A DNA stretch of 64,000 nt from Magnolia sinica (taxonomy: Eukaryota > Streptophyta > Magnoliopsida > Magnoliales > Magnoliaceae). Of this stretch, positions 1-13,700 are shown in pieces (the stretch's first letter is position 1; the number at the start of each line of letters is the position of its first letter). The DNA lies in assembly GCF_029962835.1 (NCBI RefSeq), contig NC_080575.1:40524336-40588335 (forward strand). Direction: 5' to 3'. The notes beneath the pieces were generated by a model. That model had not been told where the DNA came from. It made no database searches and saw only the letters and a list, made by a program, of their open reading frames with translations. A program made the translations under genes and the position numbers.

Positions 1-490
1 CTCCGCCCGGGCACTGTGTCAGGGCAGGGCCCCGCTGATCTTACGGAGGCTTCGCCGGGGTCTGTGACGCCGGCGGTGCCTCTGCACAGGGCCAGTGTCC
101 ACCCCCGGGGTACCGAAAATGCGTGGGACCTACCTCGGATCCCACCAAAAGTTGGTACATGGCCCCCCGCACTCGTTCGGTGCATGTTTGCACTCCAACT
201 TGTGACTATTCATACTTTTGGCATGTTTTATGCGTGGGATTGACTGAATTGACGTCCATACTCATCAATTGATGGACTAGAGGGAGATTAGGATCGTTTT
301 ACACGATCAAAGGTGCCTACGGGGTGAACTACGATGGTTCGTTTTGGTCGAATCCAACGACCGACGAAACTGAAAATCCTATAATCGTTTCTACATTTTA
401 ACGCACCCTCCTAAGTCAAAGTACGTCAGTGGGCATTGTGTGACCATAAGCCAAGTCCAGTTTAATCCAAATCACGCTCTAATACTAACT
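1..490 (-). mobile_element. Family A gypsy element A1: start of internal region (runs off window)
   Basis: Read on the minus strand, this is the untranslated leader that follows the 5' LTR of a family A element. The first ~100 bases after the LTR match the start of the internal region of element A2 (55787 onward) closely: a tRNA-Met-type primer site, then the same leader bases. Further in (1-330 of the window) the match becomes loose and the sequence is GC-rich. The rest of the element lies beyond the left edge. Small reading frames here are chance frames; no coding domain is visible. Confidence 0.8.
476..487 (-). other. Degenerate primer-binding site of A1 (tRNA-Met-i type)
   Basis: On the minus strand the sequence right after the LTR end reads TAGTATTAGAGC, two bases away from the standard plant initiator-tRNA-Met site TGGTATCAGAGC, which is intact in element A2. 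The two changes fit decay of an old copy. Confidence 0.75.
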
Positions 491-3400
491 TGTAATGCCC
501 TGAAAATCGAGGGTCGAGCATAGACTCAACTCCCAAGTTCCAACGCATCACTTATGCAACATAGATAATGATGATTAAATGTTATCCGTATTAGTGCCTT
601 AAACATGAATGGGATTATACCAAAACAGCATATCATACTCCAGAGGCAATTAAAGTACGCTAGCGGAAGACTGTGATATGTATATAAACTGTGCAAAAGT
701 AATAGCAAGCCCTTAGAGTATGAATGTCACTAGGTTAAATAATTACAAGTTTAATTCAAATATACAAAATCAGAATGTATAATGTTCTCTATCTAAAACT
801 CTGTAACCCCGTCAGCACAACTCCAGGTCTACATAGACCCGCCAAAAAGTTACATATAAGAGAACTCCTCCTCGTCATTGAAATAGTCCGGCTCTACCTC
901 ATAAGCATCGCCATCACTTGCAGCTAAGATAGAGTCTGGTTGGTGTTTAAAACACCGTCCCAGAACGTGGGAGTGAGTGATCAACTCAGTGGAGCTATAA
1001 GCAAAGGTTAACATGTTATCAATTCAATCAAGTAGTAATGATAAAGCAATACAATCAAGCATCCCTAAGTACTCTGGTTAATGTAAAAATGATATGTATT
1101 AATGATGCATGCCCTCACCTACACTTCCTCTGCGATTTTTCTCTTACGGTCGCGGCATGCACCCCTTCCTTTATGCTCAACACCAATGTCAAAGGCACGT
1201 GCAATGTAGTGCATGAGCATGATTACCGAGTTCTTATTAGACCTTTTCATACAGCAGGATTGGAAAGCTAAGGCACCTCCCTTTATATCATATGCCCAAA
1301 CATTGATCCATCTAGGGTCGTCAATCCTAGCAGTCACATACGATAGGCAGTTTCTAGGCTGCTACGGAGAGGATCGTCACCTAATCGCAGGCCTAGTTTA
1401 TACTCTAGTTTACTATGGAAAGGCTCGTCACCTGATCGCAGTCCTAGTGCATACTCGAGGTCACTACCACCAATGCCCTACCAACTGGCAGTCTATTTTC
1501 GAAGGCTCGTCACTAACCCGACTAGGGACCACAGCCAGGCTGCGCCGGAATAGGCCGGCAGCTCGAATACAGTGTCTCATACCACCACATTTCACTCATG
1601 AGTTTGGGTTGCTCATTGGACACTACGGAGAGGCTTGTCACCCCAGCGCAGGCCGACAGCTGGACCACGGTGTCCCATACCACCATGCCCGGCTCATGAG
1701 TCTTAGTGGATCGTGGTACCAAGGTTAAACGGGCTTTGCACTGGTAAGTTGGTACCTTAAATTCAAGCAGTGGCATCCATACATGGTGAACATTCATCGA
1801 GCTAATCGAGTTACTTGACAAGCTCGACCGGTACAAGCATACGTCGAGCCAATCGACATGGAGTGCGTAAGCACTCTGCATGGCCTAACCACTGTCGACA
1901 AGTAGCATACGACTCGGATTCCTTGAACGTGTCTGGTGTGGCGAAACAACCTCGGCCACTAACTCAAAAATCATTACCAATCGCCTGGACTACGTCGTAG
2001 CCCCAACCACATTTCATGTACATTAGGCATTCATATGTACCAGTCCAAAACTGCATGTGCCAACCAAAATCAGATACAAATCTTACTTAAGCAATTTAAT
2101 CACACACATACTACACATATTATCATACACAGACATTTCATTCATACATCACATAATAGTAAGATAGGTTATAGAAAAGGTACCATATCCATAGTTAAGG
2201 GGATTGAGAATCCTATATCAACACCCTCCATACATGCATTTAAATAAGCATTTTCTCATTCAGGCATTTTATCAAACACTTAGACAAAACATATTACACA
2301 CATGCACTTAATTAGTTTAAAATGCATATCATAGAAAATCCTTCTACATAGGAGTTGCCATATCAACAACAATCATGTATTCTCTAACGACAATCGTATT
2401 AAACACGAATCATAATCCACATGTATTCAGACATTTCAACAAACACATGAAATGCATCTAAAACCAACATAGTTTACATATATGTGTAATTTACGAAAAA
2501 TATCGTGTCTAGCATATGTGATAGCAATTAAGTCAGACATAAATCATTACTGACAATGAAAGCCTTGAAAACCATAACCTAAATGTTTATAGTCTGCACC
2601 TTACGCCAGTAGACACGTAACGAACTCAATTCGTTCTCTAATTCGTTGTCTACGGCACAACTGCAACCTACAGTATAAAATAGATTAGCTATTTCATCCT
2701 TTACTTGAAACCCTAAAATAGGTTAGGGTTGGGATTTCTTACCCAAAAACAGAACTAGAATCGTTGGTGTAGCGATACGGTAGTGGTGATACGATACGTG
2801 GAGCAGCAGGGGAGAATCTCTGCAGTAAACCCTAGCTTTCCCTCACACTTTCTCTCTCTTTCCTTATCTTTCTTTTCTCTTCTCTTACCAAGGGTTTCAA
2901 ATTCGTATGGAATGAGAGAGAAAGAGGGTTTAAGGCCCTTATATAGGCCCAGAACAGATGGGAATGGCCCCATAGCCATAGTATACTTAGGTTATAACCA
3001 AATAGTGACTGTTCCGATCCAACGGAGCACATCTAGAGGCCTCTTTTCCATATGCAGTCGGACTTAAGCTTCCTGACGTTGGATCTAGGTCAGGTTAAGT
3101 TTTTGGTCCGATCGGATTTACAGATCAACCATGGAGGACTAGTTTCAGTTCGACGGTCACGGGCACTCGAGCAGGGCCACAAGCACACTGAAATGTGTTG
3201 GAAATTTTTCCTGATCCGTGGGTGTAATTGGGTCAGAATCAGACGGTCTGAATCCTTAGATTCGACCTGCAAGTGAACAACTCAATTCACTTAAGTTTTT
3301 GTTCATTTCCTAAAGACATTAGCGTTTCTCACACACTTCGCTCCGGGCTCAAGTTGTGCGTTTTGGGATACTATTTGGACTTAATTTCTGAGGTGGTAGT

Positions 3401-3724
3401 CAAGTCCAACAATGTGGTCACAACTATATAATTTTGGGGTAATCGGACATTCAACGCGTGGTCCAAGTCCGATACGGAGTTTCAAAGTGCTCCCAAGAGC
3501 AACTGGGTTTTGAGATGGATCCTAAGTTTTTAGGCAATGTAGCTTAAGCAATCCTGCAGATTTTGGGTCATACAGATTGTATTTAAAGTGATTAGTGCTA
3601 ATTTCATAGATAACCTAGTTTAGTACTAGTTAATTCTCGCTTAATTTCTAAGGGATTTGGTCCTTAGTGATTTCTGCCTGAGGTGGTGCTCGGGTCTTTG
3701 TACAGATTTTTCTGAGACGTTACA
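491..3724 (-). repeat. Complete family A LTR (5' LTR of element A1), 3.2 kb
   Basis: The plus-strand ends are TGTAATGCCC (left) and GACGTTACA (right). On the minus strand the LTR therefore begins TGTAACGTC and ends GGGCATTACA, matching the A2 right LTR at 59837-63080 over its whole length. It contains a TATA box, a pyrimidine-rich stretch after it, the conserved AGGTAAGAAA-like segment, and several iterated GTGACGAGCC motifs (about 1340-1640). A1 is inverted relative to A2. Predicted peptides in this interval are shadows of non-coding LTR sequence. Confidence 0.9.
2939..2945 (-). promoter_or_regulatory. TATA box of A1 LTR
   Basis: TATATAA on the minus strand inside GCCTATATAAGGGCC. The same box is present at 53314-53320 and 60618-60624 in the A2 LTRs, followed in each by a GA-rich tract, so it is the likely RNA start region of this LTR. 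Confidence 0.6.
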
Positions 3725-4268
3725 CTCATGTGCTCTCCAAAGTCAACACCTCTACATTCCATACCCTATGTATGACATCATTACACCATGTCATCCCATG
3801 CTCCTTTAATCCCCCATTAATTATAAATCATGAATTAATTGTCATAATCTTAGTCTAAGCTAACTAAGATCACATTAATTGAATTTAACCACATTTTAAC
3901 AATTTCTCTACATATATCCCTTCATTCCTTAACATTCCACCATTTTTCTACACAAAGAGAGAGAGAGAGAGAAAGAGGAGTGATCTTGGTGAGCCATCAA
4001 CTCAATCAATCCCATCCTTTCCATCCATCTCAACCATCAATTCCATCCCTTCCATCCATCTAATTCATCAAGGTGAGTACACCCCCTACACTCTTATGGT
4101 TTGTTCCCTTTTTGATTATTTTTTTGGATGATTAATAGTGGTGATGATTTGATGATAATGATGTGATCAACGGTGTGGATGTATAGGAGAATATATATAA
4201 AAAGACGATTTAATAGTTGTGATGATATGATGATAATGATGTGACTAATGGCGTAGATGCATAAAAGA

Positions 4269-4311
<43 letters not shown>

Positions 4312-4335
4312 TTGTAGACTTCTCGCAGGATCCAT
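3725..4335. other. Non-coding spacer between A1 and LTR B1
   Basis: AT-rich sequence with a short (GA)n run near 3956-3972 and repeated CCATCC/ATCAATC pyrimidine-rich words, ending in a pure (AT)n tract. Its style resembles the 38070-38450 part of LTR B3, so it may be old LTR sequence. No gene is visible. Confidence 0.5.
4272..4308. repeat. (AT)n microsatellite
   Basis: An uninterrupted run of AT dinucleotides about 36 bases long, just outside the B1 LTR end. Confidence 0.95.
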
Positions 4336-6419
4336 TATCATGCCCCAAACTCAGAAATCGGATTCACAGGAATCCCGATCATCGAATCCGGTGTCGATAG
4401 CCTCCGTAGTACCCCATTCTCGGCTCCTGGCATCCATACGCCAGATTCCGATCCTGGGATCCTACAAGGAGGATTTTTTTGTACATTTAACTCGTAATAA
4501 GCATAACCACAAGATTATCCAATTCACGAAGGCAACACATCATCATATATCCACTAATATAATCATTTGAGTATAATGCTGAAAGGGAAATATATAAATC
4601 GAAAGTCAAGCTCCAGAAGACCACTGCACGCTCCAAGCTCAACACTGCTACAACCTAATATCACCTGCACGCATCTATCGTGCATAAGCTTATAAAAAGC
4701 TTAGAGGGTGGTGTAAGTGTGTGCACAAGGTAAGTGTCAAGTATTCAATACAATGTCATAATCATACAATGTCGGAAATAAGCAGAAATACTGACAAGAT
4801 CATGAATCGTACGATATCAAAGTTAGCAGAAATATTAACAAGATCATGAATCATACGATATTAGAGTATGCAGAAATATTAACAAGATCATGAATCATAT
4901 GATATCAGAGTAATGCGAAAACATACAGATAGGCCCATAAATACCATCAGCCTTATCCAGGCTATACGATACAGAAATATAATAAAACAATATCATATAC
5001 TGATGAAGCAATGCAGATCAGCTATGCAATGCGGAGACAGCAAGCCAAATATCAGATGTCGATGATGCAAATGAAATATGCAAATCCTGATGAGTCCACA
5101 AATACCGTCAATCGTATCTAGGCCGTATAAATGCAGAAACATAGCAACCCAAAATGTCATATGCTGTGGATGTAATGCAATATGCGGTGCGAATGTAATG
5201 ACCCTGCTAGAGTGTGAAGTCGGGATGATAGTATGTGGTATCGCAGGCTATGGGGTCCATCACAAGGGACTTCTATCTAAACCAGTCTGATACCTAAATT
5301 TAGATAGTCAGACCCAATGTGGTAAACTCTTGATCTCAGGTTAGTCGCGCGCCCAACCGAAATCCTGGCCATACGAAGGTACACAGCAATTAGTTGTGCA
5401 CCACCAGCCCGAGTGGATGGTGAATGAAATGAATGCATGAGTATGTAACTCCTACTCAATAAGTCCACATATCAGTACGGTTCCTCTCTGGGATCATCAC
5501 TGGGGTTTAGTACACTCCAAATGGCATTGTCGCTCTCCCAGCCGCACAGTCTAAGTGAGCGTAAGAAACCTCACTATCCACCTAGCCAATAGTCTGTCAA
5601 TACCTATTCGGCACCTCGATAGCGGACCCATTCACGAGCTGGTCAAACTCAGCCTAGCAATGCCCCCTGCTCTCGGGAGGGTAAGGCCACACCCCCTCTC
5701 AACAGACCACGACACAGTGGAAAATGCGGCCTCCTGGTATTCGGCACTCGGGCTCTCATGTATCCACTCAGTCTCGACATTGGGGCATCCTCTGGTACCA
5801 AGAGGGTTTAGAAATTTTCACTCAGGGCCATCTATGGCAGCCCGATGCTAGAACAAATTTTTGGTGTCTCGTCTGGCCATCCACAATATGCCTGTGGAGG
5901 CTACGGCTCTGATGTCGCTAGGGCATACAGTAATCATAATGCGAGATGCATGAGTCATACAATCCAGTCATGCATCAATCCTACACACACCGTGCGCTCA
6001 TGTGAGATAACCTCCACCTATCAGGGAGTCTCATAACAATATGCTCAATGATATATGCAATGATCAACCACATCTCATAACAAACATGTAGATGATGCGT
6101 ATGGGCATGTATCATGATGCTATGCTGTCACATACTCATAATCGGTATCAACAACCTGCATCGATAACCGACCTCGACAATGTGGACATTTAACCAACAT
6201 TGCCCCTAAGGAATGACCCTCATGGATCCTAACATATACTGGACCCATTACCTCACACAAGGGCCAAATATACAACACCATGGGCCTCACTCAAGAGTTT
6301 AATATACGTCACAATGGGCCTCTCACATGGGCCTAACATACATCACAATGGGCTCCATCGCCTGGCCCTCAAATGCAACACAATGGGCCTCAACTACGAG
6401 TCGCATATACACCATATAG

Positions 6420-7110
6420 GTCTCAACAATCGGCCTCGACAATTGAAATTGGCCTCGACAATTGAAATCGACACTCGAACTCCGATCGATAATCAGAAAT
6501 GACAAATCGGTCACGACAATCGGAGTCGATTGATAATCAGAATCGGCAAATCGGTCACGTCAATCATAATCGGCAATTAGCCATGACAATCGGGATTAAT
6601 CAATAATCAGAGTTGGCAAATCGGTCACGTCAATCAGAATCGGCAATCGGCCACGATAATCGACCATGACAATCGGGATCAATCGATAATCAGAATCGAC
6701 AAATCGGTCACGACAATCGGATAGATCGACAATCAGAATCGACAAATCGGTCGCAATAATGTCATGATAATTAGAATCGGTAAATCGGTCATGTCAATCG
6801 GAATTGACAATCGGCCACGACAATCGGGATCAATCGATCATCAGAGTCGAAAAATCGGTCACATCAATCGGATTCGGCAATCGGCCACGATAATCGGCCA
6901 CGATAATCGGCCACGAAAATTAGGATCAATCGATAATCAGAATCGACAAATCGGTCACGACAATCGGATAGATCGACAATCAGAATCGACAAATCGTTCA
7001 TGGCAATGGAGTCGGTAATTGGTCACGGCAATCAGAATTGATCGATAATCGGAATCGGCAAATTGGTCACGTCAATCGGAATCGACAATCAGCCATGACA
7101 ATCAGGATCA
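6420..7110 (-). repeat. GATTCCGATTG-type minisatellite in LTR B1
   Basis: A dense array of ~20-24 base variants around AATCGG(A/C)ATCGACAATC and CAAATCGGTCACG, grouped into a longer repeat of about 68 bases. The same array is present in reverse orientation in B3 (41140-41760), and a short remnant is in B4 (51960-52145). Confidence 0.85.
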
Positions 7111-7139
7111 GTAAGAATGGGCCTAACAAAGCCTAATGT

Positions 7140-7640
7140 AAGGTCACAATGTGGACATTAAACCATCATTGCCCATCAATATGGACATTTAACCAACATC
7201 GCTCCCAAGCAGTGGCCCACATAGAGTTAAACATAAAGTGGGCCCATGGCCTCTCTCAAAGGCCTAATATACATAGCAATGGGCCTTACTCAAGGGCCAC
7301 ATATACACAACAGGTGGGTCTTGCTCATGAGCCTCAAATATATGACATGTGGGCCCTACACATAGGTCTCATATGCATTAAATGGGCCACGTATTTAGGC
7401 CTTAAATACATCAAATGGGCCATGCATCATGGGCCTAATACATATCACAATGGCCCTTGCCCATTTGCCTCAAATACATCACAATGGGTCCCATCATATG
7501 GGCCTTAAATACAAGGCAGGTGGGCTCCTATCACATGGGCCTCAAATACACATCATGATGAGCCGAAAATATATCACAATGGGTCGCAACCCATGGCCTC
7601 AATATACAACAGGTGGACCCTGCAAGATGGGCCTCAAATA
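7140..7640 (-). repeat. GGCCCAT/ATACATCA array in LTR B1
   Basis: Degenerate ~35-50 base units of the form ATGGGCCTCAAATACATCACA repeated about twelve times. B3 carries the same array in reverse (about 40300-41040), and B4 carries it at about 52200-52640. Open frames across it come from the repeat and are not genes. Confidence 0.8.
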
Positions 7641-7731
7641 TATCAGGGTGGGCCTCCCGGGTCGCCGAAACTCGACTAGAGGGAACCGTAGAAGTTTATG
7701 GAATGGTACAGGCTAGGTTACGGGTCTTACA

Positions 7732-9523
7732 ACACCGCCCAGATGGACGGTGTGCAGATACAGCACATACATCACAGTGTCATCCCACCATCCCAAATCG
7801 AATGGACGATAGGGATAGAGAATACATTCATCATGGTGGGCCCATTCCACACGTGCAGCACGTGTGGGGTGGGCCCCACACGCGTCGAACTGGTGGACGG
7901 TGTAACATATACCTCATTGGAGACCCACAAAACTCGCTGTTGTCAAAACAGCATTACGTAGCTGATGTGAGGCACATCAGCCAATCAGCTTCCCAAGGTG
8001 GGTCCCACATACATCAAGTACCACCGTAATATTATATTAAAATAAAATATTTTATAAATATCCAGCCTCCAGGTGCATGGAATGGACGGCGAGGATGAAG
8101 GCCAAACGCCATGTGGAGCCCCTGGACGGCAGGGATGAAATACATGTATCATGGTGGGCTACAAACGGCGTGGATAGAAAACACTTGCATCAAGGTGGGT
8201 CCATCCAATTGGGCCACACATCACGCAAAAATGAAAGCATGGCTACTGGACAGCTGTCCAGCAGCGTCGACTAGGTGGACTGTGTATATAAGGTGGTTTT
8301 CACCTGAGATCTGAATCAGTTTCAATAGATGGACGGTGTGGATACACACATCCATCAAATGGGCCCACGTCCGATGTACGGACGGTGTGGATCACGACAC
8401 ATGAAATCAAGGTGGGCCCCACACGCTACCATGGTGGGGTCCACGTCTAATGGGTGGATGGTAAGGATATAACATGTACCTCATGTTCAGGGCCACGGAA
8501 CTAGCTGACATTAATTCACCAGCTATATAGCAGGTGTGAGGTACAACATATAATCCATTTCTAGCAAGTGGGTCCCACGTGGGGCCCACCATAACGTTTA
8601 TATGCCATCCAATCCGTTGATAAGGTCATGTGGACCTAGATGAATAGGAAAAACAAATTTCATAATGTTCCAAAACTTCTGTGACCAGAAAAGGGTTCTA
8701 ATGGTAGATGTTTAATCCCTCACTGTTTGCTGTGATGTGGGCCACTTAAGTTCCCATGGATAGCTGAAATTTTTTTGGGGTATCCCCATAATTAAAGGGG
8801 CCATCAATTGGACGGTGGTGATGATCAACAGGCATCATGGTGGGGCCTGAGGTGGGGCCTACCCTATCGTTTCAAGCAGAAGGATGCTGCTTGCTGCAGA
8901 GTCCTCTGGACACTGACAGCAGCAGCGTCAACCACCCTTTTTTTTGTTGCAGGTTATCATAAGTGGGGCCCACATCAGTATAATTCACCTCGTCAGTTGG
9001 GTTCCCAAGCTCGAGACAAGCCTAACAAGCTCAATCTTAAGTGTATTTGATGCATATAAACATCACAGCAGCCCTCAACAGCCTATATCACCAAAACCGC
9101 TGTTTTTCATGATGTGGCTCATCAGAGATTCGAATTGGCATCATTTTTTGGCTCAACGCCTAAAATGGGCTAAGAAATGGGATGGACGGTGTGGATTAGT
9201 TCCATACATCAAGTGGGGCCTGCATGAGTGGCCCACCCCAAAACTTTAAAAAGGCTATATATTATTTTGTTTTGTTAGCTGTTAGTACACGCCCATGTCA
9301 GTACACACACTCCATGTTAGCCATCAACATGTCCAGCGTCCAAGGACGCTGGACGGCATGGATAAACACAAGCATTATGGTGGGTCCCACAAAGAAGTGG
9401 CCCACATTTCATCAAGGTGGGTCCCACATGAACATGGCCCACCTGATTTGAATAAATCTGATACTTGTGTTTTTTCACCACCATAAGGTACGGAACGGTA
9501 CAGTTTAGGACACGGGCCTTACA
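7732..9523 (-). repeat. Second family B LTR start joined to B1 (GGGCCCACC-rich part)
   Basis: A second copy of the B LTR start lies at its right edge: on the minus strand, TGTAAGGCCCGTGTCCTAA, starting at 9523. The rest consists of GGACGGTGTGGAT / GGTGGGCCCAC modules matching the 38460-40270 block of LTR B3 in reverse. Either B1 is one 5.2 kb LTR with an internal second start motif, or the 4336-7731 LTR inserted into an older B LTR. No flanking duplication settles it. Confidence 0.6.
9255..9318 (-). mobile_element. Truncated SINE 3' half
   Basis: This segment (TTATTTTGTTTTGTTAGCTG, then AGTACACACACTCCATGTTAGCC) matches the tail half of the SINE at 25999-26148. The tRNA-like head is absent, as expected of a broken copy. 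Confidence 0.55.
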
Positions 9524-10780
9524 CCCACTGATAGTGGGCCCCACCAAAATATTTGTATATCATCCAAACTATCCAAGAATGGCCCTTTTAGGCTGGGCAA
9601 ACTCTCACACACACACACACCCATGCACACATGTGCACACATCATGTAACATAATAATATTAATAATAATAAAAAATAATTAAAAAATATAAAAAAAATT
9701 AAAAAAATACACAAAGGGTGGACGCTGTTGCTGGCAGCCAATAGCGTCCCTGTTGCTGCTGCTTGAAAGAGGAAAGGGGTTAGGGCTGTGGGTCCACAAC
9801 GCCCCCCCCCCCCCCCCACATGAGGTATATATTCAATCCACATTGTCCATCCAATTTCCCAGCTCATTTTAGGTGTTGAGCCAAAAAATGAAGCTAATCC
9901 AAATCTCTGATAAGCCACACCATCAAAAGGATTATTTTAATAATGATAGACTATTAGGGCCCACTATGATGTTTTTGTGCGTAAAATCATATTGAATATT
10001 GGGCTTGTTACATCTGTCCCGGGCCATAAACCCAGCAGACGGACTAAATTGTCCAGTTGTGGGCCCCATATTTGAAAAACCACCAAAAAAAAGTAATACA
10101 ATATATATATATATATATAGCATCAACCCCTTGCTGACGTCAGCGCGTCTGACGTTGCAGCAAGCAGCGTCCTGCTGCTGACGTTGGAGGGAAGTGGACC
10201 CCACCACAGGCCTCACTTTGATGCATGTCGACCATCTACACTGTGCATTTGATGGGTCCCCTTTAAAAATGGGTCACCCCCAAAAATCAGCCATATACGG
10301 AACTTAGGTGGCCCACACCATCTAAAAACATGAGAAGACTTGTCGTGACTTCAGCAAATTCTGTGGGTCTGATAATGAGGTGTGTGTTATATCCAAACCG
10401 TCCATCCATTTGGCCAGCTTGTCTCAAGGCTTGAGAAGAAAAATAAGATAGATCTAACTATCAAGTGAGCCACACTACAAAAGCAGCAGGGATTGAACAT
10501 CAACCATTGGAACCCTTTTTGGGTCAGAAGTTTTGGACCAATATGAAATTTGTTTTTCCCCTTAATTCAGGTCTTTGTGACCTTATGAACAGATTGGATG
10601 GAAAATAAACATTAAGGTGGGCCCTGTAAATTGTTTAACGGTGAAATCATTATCTCCACTACTGTTTGTGGTGAGGTCCAGATAATCTTTGGATATGATT
10701 CATTTTTGGATAATGCTATAAAATGATCTCTAAAAAAAAATAAAAAATAAAAATAAAAATAGATGAATTGTGTATATGTA
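9524..10780. other. MITE-like GGGCCCACC-rich sequence with simple repeats, no gene
   Basis: Mosaic of the genome-typical non-autonomous repeat phrases (CATCCAAACTATCCA, GGGCCCACTATGATG, GGTGGCCCACACCA). It also contains a (CA)n run near 9606-9640, a run of 16 C at 9802-9817, and an (AT)n run near 10100-10120. Clear terminal repeats could not be paired. Nothing coding is visible. Confidence 0.6.
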
Positions 10781-13700
10781 ATAAATACATCACTTTAGAA
10801 CCCATGTAACTTTAATCTCCTTGAACCGTTCATACAACTCGGTGCTCAAGTATATAAAAGCACTTATGGGGTCCATTTGAAATTTGGATGCATCTGAAAC
10901 TTGGACTGACCCCTCAACTAAGTGGTACACACATAATGGATGAGCTGGATTTGTGATCCACGCCTCAGTGGCTCGACAAGTAATCATGAATGTTTTAATA
11001 GAGGGTAATCCTCTCAATTTTTATGTGTGGTGCCACAGATTGACTTGATTTTAAGCCTCAATCCCACCATGGATTGGTGGCCCATTAATTATGCACATTG
11101 GATTATTTGTACATGTGATATGTGAATGGTCCAGATCTTTGTTAAAATTTCTATATATTGACGGTGTACAATCATGTAACCATGTAGTGCATGGATAACC
11201 TAAAATTGATGCAAGTATGACAAATGGATAGCCCCATAAGCCTTGCCGCATAGAACCCATTGTGAATTCCATTGGTGTGTCGGCCCAAGAATGTTAAGGC
11301 ACATTTTGGTGAATGCCATGTGGGCCCATCAGTAGTAGCCTTGTTTGGGCCAACCATTGGGCCTCTTTGACAAGAGTTTGTAATCTCCATGTGTTGAATG
11401 TATGACGAACTGGTATTGTAATTTTTGAATGATGATTAATCCCTTAAATGGGCTGACTGTGGACAGCCATTGATCACTTAGCACTTTAATTAGAGTGCGG
11501 CCCCAAGTAATAGGATCATGTGACTTGTGTTTAAACCCTTAAACATGTTTAATTATAATAAATATGTAGACTTTAGTGGTGTGAGGATTTGATATACGTG
11601 TTTGGCCCCTTAATCATGTGGGCATGTGACGTATGTATGGCCACCTAATCAAATGCAATTGTGGAGTATATGTGGTCGTTTAACTGAATGATTGCGAAAT
11701 TCACACAAGGCCAACCAATTACATGAAGTCAGGTGACATTGGTGACCACCCAATGATATGACCACTTACTTATGGGCATAGCCATAGTCACCCAAACCAT
11801 GAAAATCGGGTTATACATGCACATTTTCTTAGTCATGAAAATTATGATATGATTTGGATTATACAACTTGATAATGGAGTGCCCCTCAATTCGGTATCAT
11901 GCGAGATAAATACAACCCTTACATTATGCTCATAGGTGAGGCCGGGGACCACTAAACTATATCTGATGTGATGGAAGCTAGTTCCTGGCCTCTTGATCAT
12001 GTGACACCGAATTTAAGCCATTCTCTGTATGAAGTATAGGGCAATCATAGTTTAAGAGTTAGTGTAACATAGTATAACCGGGTATGGTGGGTATGCTTGT
12101 GATTGTGCCTTAGATGCTTTGAGATGCAGTCACTAGACTATGATACTAATTGTATGTCACTCAACCAAGTGAAATTATGGCATCGACAACCTGACCATGT
12201 GGAAGCTTAATAAAGTAGTTGCACATAAATGTATGAGTTATGGTGTAGTAAAAAAATAAGTAACCATGTGACCTTAAGTCCATTATTATGACTAGTAGAG
12301 TGACATTTGTGTGGCCACTCAACCATATGGACTTCTGATAATGGAGTGGCTATAAGACCATGTGGGCATATGAGAATTGTGTGATTGCTCAGATTCATGG
12401 ACTATGCTGATGGTGTAACCTGTTGGGTATATGAACTTAAGACGTGTATCAGATTGATTATGGACCCTACCTTAATGTAAGTATTACATATTTCACCATT
12501 TAAGCTAGCTGATTCTAGAACATGATTCCAAAATGATATAGATCCAATTCTAAAATAAGTCAGACGATATGAAATAGTGTCAATTGAACGTATAACTTTC
12601 GAACACTTGTGAACCCACTCAATGTTTGTATTTTATCCGCACTGTTCAATTGTTTTGCCAACTAAACGATTTAATGATGGAGCTCGCTGATGTGTGCCTT
12701 GTGCATCTGAACTGTTCTTCCTAGTATTACCTTAATGTATGCGAGTTACCGATACTATCTACTTATTGGGAGCCACTGTAATATTTGTGTGTGGATCCAT
12801 CTGCTTGTAGTACCACTTGGAAGTAGGACCCACTACGTTGTATGAGACAAACCCGCGTCATCCCAACCGTGACTAACCCTTATGTGTATATTATATACCA
12901 AGTCGTTCAACTTAGGGATCACTGTATCTTTGAAACCATTGTAGAATTGCTACGATAACTATTTGCAAATCCAACCTACTAACAACCCACCTGAAGGTGA
13001 ACCCCACTACATTATATGAGTTTCACCAGCACCATCCATCCTGTGGCTCATGTTATAATTATGCCTCTCATCTCATAATCACTTGGTGCATGTACTTTGC
13101 ATCATCACCACTCATTAACCATAAAGCCCAATTAGGGTATAACCATGTGGTCCTAAAAGAAGAAAATCTTGTCGGGCCAAAGCCGCTAATGGAATATTTA
13201 TCTTGCGAAGGATATGATGTAACTCTTATTATAATTAATGCTTGTGATTATGATAGTTATGGATGATATTAGTGATGTCAGTGATTATGGTTAATAGAAT
13301 CATGTGATTTGATACTTGATTAATGTTGTTCCACTCCCTAGCATACTAAATTTATCTACTTAACCATGTTGATATTGATCATACTCATGTACCATGGAAT
13401 TAATGGTATGTGCAAGTGTACTTCAATACATTTGTTCATGTGTAAGATATGTCCTCTTCAGTTTAGTCACATGATCATGGATTGATATAGTTGATAGTGG
13501 CATATGATGATTATACGTCATTTTTGCCTTAAAGGTTAAGCATACCTTAAACTCATGACATTATATGCATACCACATGCACTTAAACATATGCCTTATCA
13601 TGGTTGATTAAATTCATGTATAATCATGACATACATGATAATCGAAATATCACAGTCGTGCCGTATAACATGAGTTGGATCTTGACGATGAAATGTACAT

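Larger units (their letters stand above)
4336..7731 (-). repeat. Family B LTR, copy B1 (minus strand, 3.4 kb)
   Basis: On the minus strand this begins TGTAAGACCCGTAACCTAG (ending at 7731) and ends at 4336 with a mutated form of GGGGCGTGACA. Both ends and most of the interior match LTR B3 (37791-43878) in the opposite orientation: the last ~1.8 kb, the GATTCCGATTG minisatellite, and the GGCCCAT array are in the same order. The family ends TG...CA as expected for LTRs. No 5-base flanking duplication was recognisable. It lacks the 2.3 kb GGGCCCACC-rich block that B3 has near its start. No coding capacity. Confidence 0.8.

Noticed and set aside
1213-1728. 171-codon open frame as a gene
   Set aside because: It lies within the family A LTR, has no recognisable domain, and the equivalent frame is not kept in the other LTR copies.
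4094-4348. Minus-strand frame with Tyr-Ile repeat
   Set aside because: It is a translation of the (AT)n microsatellite and its flanks.
6420-7110. CRISPR-like array
   Set aside because: Repeats are contiguous and variable, with no unique spacers of fixed size, and the sequence is plant; it is a minisatellite.
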